Source: Palaemon carinicauda (Eukaryota > Arthropoda > Malacostraca > Decapoda > Palaemonidae). Taken from it: 64,000 bases of DNA. Shown here in pieces: positions 7,882 to 17,360 of the stretch. The translations under genes were made by a program, and so were the position numbers. Location of the stretch: NCBI RefSeq assembly GCF_036898095.1, contig NC_090746.1, positions 55,196,352-55,260,351 of the forward strand, written 5' to 3'. Each line of letters starts with the position of its first letter. Position 1 is the stretch's first letter. The notes under the pieces were generated by a model. It ran no database searches. It saw only the letters and a program-made list of their open reading frames with translations, and was not told the DNA's origin.

Positions 7882-10262
7882 ATGGTGCATTGTCAGACGA
7901 CGGCCTGTGCGGCTGTTCTTCATCAGCCTTGTGGCCATACCGTATGTAGGTCTCACGCCCTCTGCGGAGTTCAGCTGGAGGACATAGTGGTCTGGCACCC
8001 TGATAACTGTATGGTCTGTTTTGACCTCATCACCACCCTCGGATCTGATTCGGTGAGTCCCGTTGGCTATGTTGCCTTTTTAATTATTTTACCTTTTTTG
8101 GTATACATACACTATTTAGTAAGATTTCTATGGCCTTGAAGGACCACCGGGAATCTTCCTTTTTATAATTCCCACTATTATTTCAGGCATCCCCGGAGCA
8201 GAAGACTGCGGCTCGGGCCACACTGAAAGTGTGGGTTAGGGGATTTGCCAGAAACGTCAAATCTAAACAGCCTTACGTCCTGTCTGAAGACTATTGTGCC
8301 ATGATCTATCCTAACGCCAAGTCTTCAGCCGCTGTGGCTAGGCATGTTGCAGCTCCCATCATTGCCCACATTGATGCCACCATAGCGGGGTTCATTGATC
8401 AAGAACAAGATCCGTCGGATGCCCCCGGAGATCTGGAAGACAATGTTGCTTCCATGAACCTGGATGTTGAACCCATGTTATTGGATGATCCGGATGCAGG
8501 TAGGGTGGTAAGTGAGGCAGGTGTTACCGGCGCTGAGATTCCTATCCTCAGCCCCGCTCTTTCTTCTTCATCTGATCGCTCTTCCTTTCATAGTTTTTCT
8601 GGGGACCGTGATTCGTCTCAACGATCACACCCGGTTCCCCCCAAGGATAAGTCTACATCTAGAACCTTACCTAAAGCTCGTAAGCCTCACAAGGCTTCCC
8701 ATAGTTCTAAGCTGAATACAAACCCGTCATCTAAGGCTTCTGGCTCCTCCTCTAAGTCTCACGACCTGGGAGTACAATCCGCCACTCCTGCTCCTAGCCC
8801 GGGCCTTTCCGAATCAGCCATGCTTCGCATTGTGTCTGAGATGCAAGCTAAGTTGGTGTCGGAAATGCAGGCCAAGATGGACACGATGTTCTCTAACATC
8901 GGTCAGAGACTTGGGGCATTAGAGCAAGGTGCTCCGGAGCGAGTCCAAAGCTCTCTCATCCCGGATGCCTCTAAGCTCCCGCCGTTTACCAAGAATAATC
9001 CTTGGCGCATGGCTCTTCATTCCCCGTTCTCAGACGGAATGTTAACTTTGGAAGGTCTTGGCACTCGTCCTCTAGAGGACTTTGAATTCTTTCCTCCTGG
9101 TCTGGCATTTCCATTTCATGGTTATGCCAGGCTTACCGAGGAAGCTCTGGTTCGGTTAGATAAGGTCCCCAAAGAGACTGTCATCTTCCCAAAAGAACAA
9201 GCCCAATCTGTTTGGGCTAGGTTCCTGAATGACATTGGTTGCACCAACACCATGTTGACGCCTTATAAGAGCTCCTTCACAATGTTCTTAATGGACAAAA
9301 ACACCGTGACTCCATGCGTCAATAAGGTAGCAGAGCTTGCTTTCCAATATGCTCTGGAGGAGAAGCCCTTGCCTCCCATCCGAGAGGTGGATCCGATCTC
9401 CCTCCTTCTTCCTTCTGGCATTGAGTGTTGGGACAATGTCCATACCACTTTTACCTCTGGCAAGCTATCAGCAGACTGTGCTTCAGTTATGTTTAGTGAG
9501 CGGCTTCCCCGTCTCCCGGAATCCCTCATTAAACAGGAGTATGATTCCCGCCTACGTGTTGGCCGTACTCTGAACTTGGCCACGTCCACGGAGTCGATAG
9601 CCTTAACTTATGATACTGAGAGTATCTTTAAGTCTCTCAATAAGGCTTCGTTGCAGTCATTATACTACGACCTTTATGACTTCGCTATTGCTAAACGTAG
9701 GTGTCGCAAACACGTCCTGGCTGAGGCGACTATTAGGCACGAGCCTAATAAGCTTATCCGGTCCTCCTGCTGGGGTTCAAATCTCTTCCCTGAGGATCTT
9801 GTAGAGGAAGTCTTGGCAGAGGCCACTAGAGTCAATCAGAGCCTTAAAGCCCGTTGGGGTTTGACTCCTAAACGGAAATATGACCCCGCAAATTACCAAG
9901 CCCGGGGTAGGAAGAAGCTCCGCCCGTATACCTCCACCCAGTTCAGGCAACAGCAGAGTAGTTCGTCCAATTTCCGACTGCCTCTTCCTCCATCTCCCGT
10001 TGCTCCTGCACAGCCTTCCACCTCTCAGGCTCCTTCGGACGACTATGTCACCGTTCTGCTCCCTAAGAGCCAGCTTTCCGGTGCCTCCACCACTTCTCCT
10101 GCCTTTAACCAGTCTTATGAGGCTCATAGCTCTTCCCAGAGTTATAACAGAGGTAGAGGCTACCACCGTGGTTCAAACCAGAACAGAGGTAGAGGAAGAG
10201 CCTTTCGCAAGGGAAAGAACTTCCGAGGCGGACGTGGAGGCAACTCCTCAAGCCAATATTGA
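7882..10262 (+). CDS. gag: Gag-like protein of element C, two exons
   Basis: Exon 1 (7882-8052, 57 codons) encodes a Cys/His-rich module (CQTTAC, CGHTVC, ALC, NCMVC) that probably binds zinc. Exon 2 (8187-10262) continues in phase 0 with the WVRGF region. It then has a Ser/Pro-rich linker, a predicted coiled stretch (LRIVSEMQAKLVSEMQAK), a conserved helical body and an RGRG/RGG-rich basic tail, as expected for RNA binding. The joined protein would be about 748 aa. The body from ALEEKPLPPI to ARWGLTPKR matches element D around 19400-19660. Its stop is TGA at 10260. Function as Gag is inferred from position and the basic tail; I see no retroviral-type zinc knuckle. Confidence 0.8.
8053..8186 (+). 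other. Spliceosomal intron in gag of element C
   Basis: This 134-bp intron has a canonical GTGAGT donor after GATTCG and a TTATTTCAG acceptor preceded by a pyrimidine-rich run. It is phase 0, is not a multiple of three, and holds an in-frame stop at 8137. Removing it joins the Cys-rich exon to the 677-aa body in frame. Element D has a candidate intron at the same protein position. Confidence 0.78.
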
Positions 10263-13059
10263 GGTGCAGCAGGTAGGGGGGAGGCTTTATGCCTTCCGCA
10301 ACAAATGGAGGTTCAGTCCCTGGGCTTTCAGTATCATCTCCAAGGGACTGGGGTGGAGTTGGATTCAAGGGCCTCCTCCTCCGAACAAATTTCATCAACA
10401 TTCCACTCCGGACCTAGTCGAATTTGTCCAGGATCTGTTACAAAAGAACGCCATACAAGAAACGAAACACCTGAAGTTTCAGGGTCGGCTGTTCAGTGTC
10501 CCGAAGAAGGATTCAGACAAGAGAAGAGTGATTCTAGACCTATCCCTTCTCAACTTGTCCATTCAATGCGACAAGTTTCGAATGCTTACCGTCTCGCAGG
10601 TGCGGACCTTACTTCCCCGTGGGGCCGTCACCACCTCTATCGATCTTACAGACGCCTATTATCACGTCCCGATAGCGAGACACTTCCGTCCGTATCTAGG
10701 CTTCCGCCTAGGGGACAAAAATTACTCCTTCAAGGTGATGCCTTTCGGGCTCAACATCGCCCCAAGGATCTTCACAAAGTTAGCAGAAGTCGCTGTTCAG
10801 GAACTCAGAAATCAAGGGATTCAAGTAGTAGCCTATCTGGACGACTGGCTCATTTGGTCAGACACCTCCCAAAATTGCCTAAAAGCCACTCACAGAGTCA
10901 TCCAATATCTTCAATCTCTAGGCTTCCAGATCAACTTCAAGAAGTCCCGTCTTCTTCCGAAATCAAAGTTCCAATGGCTCGGCCTGCAATGGGATCTTAT
11001 ATCTCATACTCTGTGTCTTCCCAAACCCAAGAGGTTAGAGATTGCAAGGAACACCAAACGCTTTCTCAAAGACAAAGTAAGTTCCAGACGACTCCAAGAG
11101 AGGATTCTGGGGTCCCTTCAATTTGCCTCAGTGACGGATCTACTTCTGAAGGCAAAATTGAAAGATATCAATCGTGTCTGGCGTTCGAGGGCGAACCGGA
11201 AGCTCCGGGACAGGAAAGTCCGCCTTCCTCCCATTCTACGGGAAAGACTTCTTCCTTGGACAAGAGCCAACAATCTGTCAAAGTCAGTTCCCCTTCGATT
11301 TCCGCCTCCGAAGTTAATCATTCACACGGACGCATCCCCATCAGGTTGGGGCGGCTATTCTCAGCTCAGGAAAGTTCAAGGTCTTTGGTCTCCCTTATTC
11401 CGCCAATTTCACATCAATGTGCTGGAGGCCATGGCAGTTCTTCTAACCCTGAAACGTCTCGCTCTACCCAAGAGACAACACCTTCGTCTGGTCCTCGACA
11501 GCGAAGTGGTGGTCCGCTGCCTCAACAGAGGCGGGTCAAAATCAGGGCCTCTGAACCATGTTCTAGTAGCCATATTCTCCCTAGCAGCCTCGAACCGTTG
11601 GCATCTTTCAGCTGTCCACCTGGCGGGAGTCCGGAACGTAGTGGCAGACGCCTTGTCCCGGACCTCCCCTTTAGAATCGGAATGGTCACTCGATCTAAAG
11701 TCATTCCGGTGGATTCTCTCTCGGGTTCCCGGTCTCCAAGTGGACCTCTTCGCCACGGAATCCAACCACAAATTGAGAGTATATGTGGCTCCCAATCTAG
11801 ACCCTCAGGCTTACGCCACAGACGCCATGTCACAGAATTGGGACATCTGGGAAAGGATTTATCTCTTTCCCCCGGTGAATCTTTTACTGAAAGTCCTAGA
11901 CAAACTGAGATCCTTCAAGGGACAAGTAGCCTTGGTCGCACCCAACTGGCCCAAGAGCAACTGGTATCCTCTCCTGCGAGAGTTGAGACTATATCCTCAC
12001 CCGATACCCAATCCGGTTCTGTCTCAGATAGTACAAATACGCGTTGTGTACGCTTTCTCAAACATTCAGAGCGCCCTAACTTTATGGACTTCATGAAGTT
12101 TGCGGCCATGCATGGTGCCAATATCGATCCTCAAAACACCCTGTTCCTAGAATCAGATAAACGGGATTCCACCATCCGCCAATATGATTCTGCAGTTAAA
12201 AAGTTGGCAAAATTTTTGATAGACTCAGACGTGCACTGTATGAACTTGAACCTTACAGTCACTTTCTTTAGAACTTTATTAGAATCAGGTCTGGCAGCCA
12301 ATACTATCACCACTATTAAATCTGCTTTGAAAAAGATCTTCCTAGTGGGTTTTAACATAGACTTAACCGACTCTTTGTTAGCTTCAATTCCGAAAGCCTG
12401 TGCCAGACTGAAACCGGTTACTCGTCCTACCCCGGTGACCTGGTTCCTTAATGATGTACTCAAATTGGCTTCTGATACCATTAACAGTTCTTGTGATTAC
12501 ATTCCCCTTCTCAGGAAAACACTTTTCCTGGTGAGCTTGGCTTCCGGGGCAAGAATTTCTGAACTGGCAGCCTTGTCGAGAGACCCGGGTCATATTGAGT
12601 TCCTTCCTTCGGGAGAGGTCCTTCTTTCACCTAACAAATTCTTTTTGGCTAAGAACGAAGACCCTCAGAACAGATGGTCCTCCTGGAAAATTGTTCCCCT
12701 CACGCAAGATCCATCTCTGTGCCCTGTTACTACTCTTGGGTCTTATTTATCCCGGACCTCCTCTAACTCCTCGGGGCCTCTATTCATTAGAGAACAAGGT
12801 GGTACCATTACCATTAAAGGGACCAGGCAACAAATTTTGTATTTTATTAAACAAGCTAGCCCTGACTCTTTTCCTCTTGCACATGATATCAGAGCGGTTG
12901 CTACTTCGGTGAACTTTTTTTCACCACATGAATTTTACGGACCTTTCCAGGTATACAGGGTGGAAATCACCGTCAGTGTTCAAGAAACACTACCTTAAAC
13001 ATTTGGAAGCCCTAAAATTTTCTACAGTAGCTGCAGGGAGCGTAGTTACTCCCAGGTAA
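10263..13059 (+). pseudogene. Tyrosine recombinase ORF of element C, single-T frameshift near the C-terminus
   Basis: The frame is open from the codon after the gag TGA to 12998 and overlaps pol for about 1.8 kb (-1 relative to pol, same frame as gag). The recombinase domain starts near 12080. The first catalytic Arg is in GARISEL and the HDIR box is intact. Directly after it, a run of seven T at about 12913-12919 shifts the frame. The family C-terminus, with its TGW and HYL (Trp and Tyr), is readable in the next frame up to a stop at 13057. One extra T therefore separates this gene from an intact catalytic set. Confidence 0.85.
10264..12096 (+). CDS. pol: Pol of element C: RT, RNase H, DIRS methyltransferase-like domain
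   Basis: The frame is open from 9880, but homology begins about 10285 (WRFSPWAFSIISKGLGWSW), just after the gag stop and in the +1 frame relative to gag. RT motifs are RLFSVPKK, SIDLTDAYYHVP, MPFGLNIAPRIF and YLDD at 10834-10845. RNase H motifs are IIHTDASPSGWGG, LEAMAVLL, VLDSEVVVRCL and VADALSR. The Dam-like domain shows LQVDLFAT, YLFPPVNLL and LVAPNWP..NWYP. There is no internal stop. This RT is clearly a different subfamily from A, B, E and G, but close to D. Confidence 0.87.
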   Translation: MQQVGGRLYAFRNKWRFSPWAFSIISKGLGWSWIQGPPPPNKFHQHSTPDLVEFVQDLLQKNAIQETKHLKFQGRLFSVPKKDSDKRRVILDLSLLNLSIQCDKFRMLTVSQVRTLLPRGAVTTSIDLTDAYYHVPIARHFRPYLGFRLGDKNYSFKVMPFGLNIAPRIFTKLAEVAVQELRNQGIQVVAYLDDWLIWSDTSQNCLKATHRVIQYLQSLGFQINFKKSRLLPKSKFQWLGLQWDLISHTLCLPKPKRLEIARNTKRFLKDKVSSRRLQERILGSLQFASVTDLLLKAKLKDINRVWRSRANRKLRDRKVRLPPILRERLLPWTRANNLSKSVPLRFPPPKLIIHTDASPSGWGGYSQLRKVQGLWSPLFRQFHINVLEAMAVLLTLKRLALPKRQHLRLVLDSEVVVRCLNRGGSKSGPLNHVLVAIFSLAASNRWHLSAVHLAGVRNVVADALSRTSPLESEWSLDLKSFRWILSRVPGLQVDLFATESNHKLRVYVAPNLDPQAYATDAMSQNWDIWERIYLFPPVNLLLKVLDKLRSFKGQVALVAPNWPKSNWYPLLRELRLYPHPIPNPVLSQIVQIRVVYAFSNIQSALTLWTS

Positions 13060-13384
13060 CTCACAGGTTAATTCCTGGTCATTTTATCTCTCCCCCTTAC
13101 CTGCCTCATTTATACCCTATTTGTATTCGTTAGTTTCGCACCTGAATACTGTTATTATATTTGTAAATTTTTAACTCCTGAGTATCTGTATATATTATCA
13201 CTCACGGCATTATTATACCTTACCTTATTTGTCAGTTGTTCTACCAAGTGGATTTATGTTCCTTTTAAGATACCCTTATAATTGTTTTTGGCACTCATCT
13301 CTGATTAAAGCAACTTGTATTTCCCTTACGCTTATGTTTTTTCCTTTATTTTGCAAGTTTGGTGACATTTCTCTTGTATATATT
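13060..13384 (+). other. 3' non-coding stretch of element C before the ICR
   Basis: AT-rich sequence with no coding signal, between the YR stop and the ICR. Confidence 0.6.
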
Positions 13385-13471
13385 CACTGGGCGGCACAGG
13401 TTCGAGCCCAGAAAAGGGATTTTGACGTAGGAAAAATCTATTTCTGGGCGAGGGACCTGTGCCGCCCAGTG
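13385..13471 (+). repeat. Internal complementary region (ICR) of element C
   Basis: The first half (CACTGGGCGGCACAGG, then TTCGAGCCCAGAA) is the reverse complement of the element's left end at 6181-6210. The second half (AGGGATTTTGACG to CGCCCAGTG) is the reverse complement of the right end at 13761-13817. The halves meet at AAAA, which represents the circle junction. This is the diagnostic DIRS1-type layout. Confidence 0.95.
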
Positions 13472-13517
13472 AACCCTCCCAGCTCCTCTCCCTTGGAGTC
13501 CCCAAACTTTGGGTGCT

Positions 13518-13817
13518 AAGGAGTTGGGTTCTGAGCGGATGCAGAGTTGGTGGTGCTGAGTGAGGTTGAACGGCTCTCCTCTATTGGGGTCTTTGTCGTG
13601 GATGAATCTAAATAGTGCGGGACCTCTGGATTATACGCCCAATTTTATACCGACACCAATAGGTGAGCGAGCTAGTTAACCTAGCACTCCTTTACATTTT
13701 TTTCTCTGGTATATTTAGCAGTAAATTACCTAAGAATAAGTGCTAAATGGAGCTTATTCACTGGGCGGCACAGGTCCCTCGCCCAGAAATAGATTTTTCC
13801 TACGTCAAAATCCCTTT
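13518..13817 (-). repeat. Right ITR of element C
   Basis: It is the inverse complement of the left ITR. It extends about 25-30 bp beyond it with TAGATTTTTCCTACGTC..., which has no counterpart on the left but is present in the ICR. Right and left termini are thus asymmetric. Confidence 0.93.
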
Positions 13818-14096
13818 TTTATGATAAAACAAAGTTTTGTGAATACTTACCTGGCAGTTATATATACATTCGAAGGCCCACCCACCTCCCCTCAGGAGAC
13901 AGGTCGGGCATAGATGAACTGAAGAACAGAAAACGGGAATGATTCCTCCTACCACCCTTTAACGGGTGTTACCACCCAACCACCACAAGGCGGTTGCCTA
14001 GTTTTAGAAAAATTCTGCCGAAATAGAGATAATTAGCTATGTATATATAACTGCCAGGTAAGTATTCACAAAACTTTGTTTTATCATAAAAACTCC
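13818..14096 (+). repeat. Second ICR half and right ITR of element A
   Basis: The stretch at 13818-13860 (ATGATAAAACAAAG to CTTACCTGGCAG) completes the ICR begun at 6148. The sequence from 13860 to 14096 is the right ITR, matching B at 40562-40870 and, inverted, 46850-47011. It ends with ATCATAAAAACTCC. Confidence 0.88.
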
Positions 14097-14772
14097 GTGT
14101 TTAAAAAAAAAACAAGAAGAAAAATAAGAGGGAATACAGTAGTGTGCCTGAGTGTACCCTCAAGCAAGAGAACTCTAACTCAAGACAGTGGAAGACCATG
14201 GTGCAGAAATTGTGGCACTACCCAAGATTAGAGAAAAATGGTTTGATTTTGGAGTGTCCTTCTCCTAGAAGAGCTGCTTACCATAGCTAAAGAGTCTTCT
14301 ATTCTTACCAAGAAGAAAGTAGCAACTGAGCAATTTCAGTGCAGTAGTTAACCCTTTGAGTGAAGAATTGTTTGGTAATTTCAGTGTTGTTAAGTGTATG
14401 AAAGAATAGGCTAGTCTATTCAGTGCATGTGTAGGCAAAGGGAAATGAGCCATAACCACAGAGAAGGATCCAAAGTAGTACTGTCTGGCCAGTCAAAGGA
14501 CCCAATAACTCTGGCGGTAGTATCTCAACGTGTGGCTTAAATGACTGTCTGCTGTTTGCTTAATACGCTTATATATACTTCAGCTACAAATTGTGGGAAC
14601 TTAGAGATAGAGCCACTTCAGTAGTCTCTTATACCACTACATTGTTATCCTTGAGAAAGGGCGATAACCTGGTGGATATAGCCTTTTTGTATAAAGCAAT
14701 AGTAGGGAGAGGGAACAGATTTAATGTAGAAAGAAATTACCAACCTATTTAAAGAAGGAAGATTACAAGAAT
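14097..14772. other. Unassigned interspersed sequence between A and D
   Basis: An A-rich start, then about 650 bp with no open frame and no ITR or LTR match elsewhere in the window. It could be host intron or an unrecognised repeat. Confidence 0.4.
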
Positions 14773-14775
14773 AAA

Positions 14776-15154
14776 CGGATTTTGAGCGAAGCGAAAAATC
14801 TATTTTTGGGTAAGATGGCCATGTCGTCCTGATGGAAGTTCCTTAAAGGCAGCTTCCTAGGGTATATTACAACTACGGCGATATTCCCAGAGAATTTACC
14901 TTAAGGTACCCAGAATTCTAACTCCTGGAGCGAGTATCCCTAAAAAAGACCTTAGGGATATCGTAAATATCAGTGGACGTATTCTTGACACGCCTCATAG
15001 CAATCTATACCCCGAATAGAGTTAACACTTCGTAGGGGTCAAATGGCAAGAAAACGAAAACGAGAAAGAAAAGGGGAGAGCCGTTCGTAAGGCCCTCTCT
15101 TCTCCCGTTTCGTAAGCGTGCCCTGCCCCGATTCTGGCGCCATCTGCATTCCTT
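14776..15154 (-). repeat. Right ITR of element D
   Basis: Inverse complement of 23268-23616 over about 340 bp, from the ATGTCGTCCTGATGG block to GCGCCATCTGCATTCC. The outermost bases (CGGATTTTGAGCGAAGCG) are absent on the left, giving the same right-end asymmetry as in C. Confidence 0.93.
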
Positions 15155-15234
15155 GTAGCGAAACACGAGGTGCTACAGATACTGTATGTAGGGAGGGATC
15201 CTACGGCCCTTTCATTGAAAGGGAAGGGCGGGTC

Positions 15235-15325
15235 CATCAGGACGACATGGCCATCTTACCCAAAAATAGATTTTTCGCTTCGCTCAAAATCCGTTTTTTG
15301 GGCTCAAGCCATGTCGTCCTGATGG
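15235..15325 (-). repeat. ICR of element D
   Basis: CATCAGGACGACATGG, then the reverse complement of the right terminus, then TTTTTT, then GGGCTCAAGCC and CATGTCGTCCTGATGG matching the left terminus at 23585-23616. It is almost a perfect palindrome around the join. Confidence 0.94.
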
Positions 15326-15894
15326 AAGTATACCAGAGCATTACTGTATCTGTGGATTCTCAAAATGTGCCGTACTCCTCAGAAATATTTCCCCCAGTCG
15401 ACGCGACCTAGAGACCTAAGATGTTACCGTCATACATCTTTTCAACTAATCATAAACCATGATAGAGCTTCCTGCCCCCAACAGGGAAGAGTCTTACTAG
15501 ACTCTGGGAAAGTCTCGAAGAGTACATATATCTAAGTATGAACCCCAGGCAAGCGAGTATAGTGGTCTCACCCCATACTGGGTAAAGCGAAGTTCGAAAA
15601 GAATCACTGTGTCAATATGAAATATCGACCAGTCCTCCGCTCAAAACACGTATTGGACAAAGGTTCATATCCGCTTAGGAGGAAACTCGTAAATCCGCCA
15701 CCATCCCTTTATGGGATGGAGTCCTCCAGCTAAGGGGAAGCATAAACCAATGCAATATTAGCTTGCATAAGGGAACATTCTATTAGAATTATCCCCGGGT
15801 AAATATACATAGAATGAATGCTCACAGGTGAAGGAGACGCAAGGTTCTCAAGAACCAGTTTATTGACAGACAATAAACAAACAGGTTAACCACA

Positions 15895-15931
<37 letters not shown>

Positions 15932-16289
15932 ATATATAAGAGGAGGATAACTAAAACTTTAAGCATAAGTATGATAGTAAACAGCAACTTGTTTGTCTGA
16001 AAGAAAAAACATTGGAGCCACTTTTAAGATACCAAAGTATCAAAGTCAAAAGTCTGTTTTACTAATCAGTCACATTAGCGTTAGAAACGCTCGGCACGCA
16101 TGTTTGCACTTATGCTGGGTTCACCTTTGAAAGTGGAACAGTCAACGTGGGTCACCCAGTACCCTCACATAGTATGTAGTACAACATGTGACTACATACT
16201 CACCCTGGAATTAATTGTCCCAATTAAGTTACTGTTCCTCGCAGAGTTAAACAGCAGGGTTAACGACGCAACCCACTGCCACCACAGAA
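15326..16289 (-). other. 3' non-coding part of element D
   Basis: No gene. It contains a TA microsatellite at 15898-15945. Confidence 0.55.
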
Positions 16290-17225
16290 CCTCTTAGTTG
16301 CTGCACTTGCTTCGCATAGTGACGAAAGAACACTCTGGAAGACTTCCAGCCAGTGTACGAACGAAGATGTCCAAAATCCCTACAACTAAAGAAGTTTAAG
16401 GATGAAGCAACTTTCCTCGGATCGTGACCTGTGGGTGAACAGTCAGGATCCGCTCTGCGAATAAGATATGTGATTTTCGCCCTGAGTTATTTCAGTAATA
16501 AATTTTGAGCCTGACGTTTCTCCCCTGGCCAGATGGCCATCCTTGAAGTCTGAAGTTCTACGAAGATAGACCTTTAGGCATTCTACTGGACATAGAGATG
16601 CATCTTCTTTCAGAGGGCAGATTCTTCAGGGACCCCACCTGATGGTGGGTAACTCGTTCTTGGTGAGAAACGTAGGATCCGGAAATAGGTTCAGTTCACC
16701 CGTCCAGGGACTGAACACGACCTTCCTCTCTCGAGAGGGGTATGATCTCACTAACCCTGGCCCCGGACGCGAGTGCAAAAAGGAGGATAACTTATGGGGC
16801 AAATCCTTTAACGCACACTCCTTATTGTTCAACAGTGAAGCAACATGAAGAACTTTTCTAAAGACCATGAATTGGGCTTTGGAGGTGCTAAAGGTCTGAG
16901 CCTAGCGCAGGCTTTCGGAACTTTTATAAAAGATCTCGTTAGCGAGGTCGACCTGGAAGGCATATAGAATGGGTCTTGTCAAAGCAGGCCTACATGATGA
17001 AATCGTGTTAGTTACCGATCCATAACCATGGAGATGGATGAAGAAAGACAAGCAGAAGTCCGTCGTGATCTCCTGCGGAATCTTCGTCTGACAAGGGGCT
17101 ACCCATTCTCTCCAAGATGACTCATATTGCCTTATAAAAGGTTTGCACTTATAATCCTTTAGGAAGTCCGTGCTGGCTTTCGAAATCCCGAAACACTTTC
17201 TCACCTGATTAAGGAAAGAAATCAT
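16290..17225 (-). pseudogene. Tyrosine recombinase remnant of element D
   Basis: The N-terminal part is open at 16902-17225. The C-terminal catalytic part, translated from the minus strand at 16430-16290, still shows HDPRKVASS, then YTGW and RHY, so the HxxR, Trp and Tyr positions are kept. The middle is broken by frameshifts. Confidence 0.75.
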
Positions 17226-17360
17226 GAGCTGCTGGGTCCGGGTTTTCTGTGATGAAGCGCAGACAATTGACTTCTGGACTCACTGGGTCAGAACTGGATC
17301 TGGTAGCGGACGAAACTCCAATCGTAGTTCCAATGCCAGAGGGAACCCCACACTGTTCGG

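Larger units (their letters stand above)
6179..13817 (+). mobile_element. DIRS-like retrotransposon C, near intact, nested in the ICR of A
   Basis: This 7.6-kb element has ITRs of about 270 bp (6179-6452 and 13518-13817), an ICR (13385-13471), gag with an intron, pol and YR. No target duplication is seen. T-tract accounting fits recombination of a circle at a T run. The unbroken target in B has 5 T and the ICR circle junction has 4. The two junctions here have 3 (6179-6181) and 6 (13815-13820), the same total of nine. Only one lesion (an extra T in YR) was found. Confidence 0.93.
1..14096 (+). mobile_element. DIRS-like retrotransposon A, interrupted by element C
   Basis: This is a tyrosine-recombinase retrotransposon with gag, an RT-RNaseH-methyltransferase pol and a YR gene, followed by an ICR and a right ITR. 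The left ITR is cut off by the window start; by alignment with sibling B, roughly 200 bp are missing. The body runs 1-6178. The rest of the ICR and the right ITR resume at 13818-14096, after 7.6 kb of element C. Without C the element would be about 6.7 kb. B (40562-47011) is the same family and shows the undisturbed ICR, which makes the split in A certain. Apart from one gag frameshift its genes are open. Confidence 0.9.
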
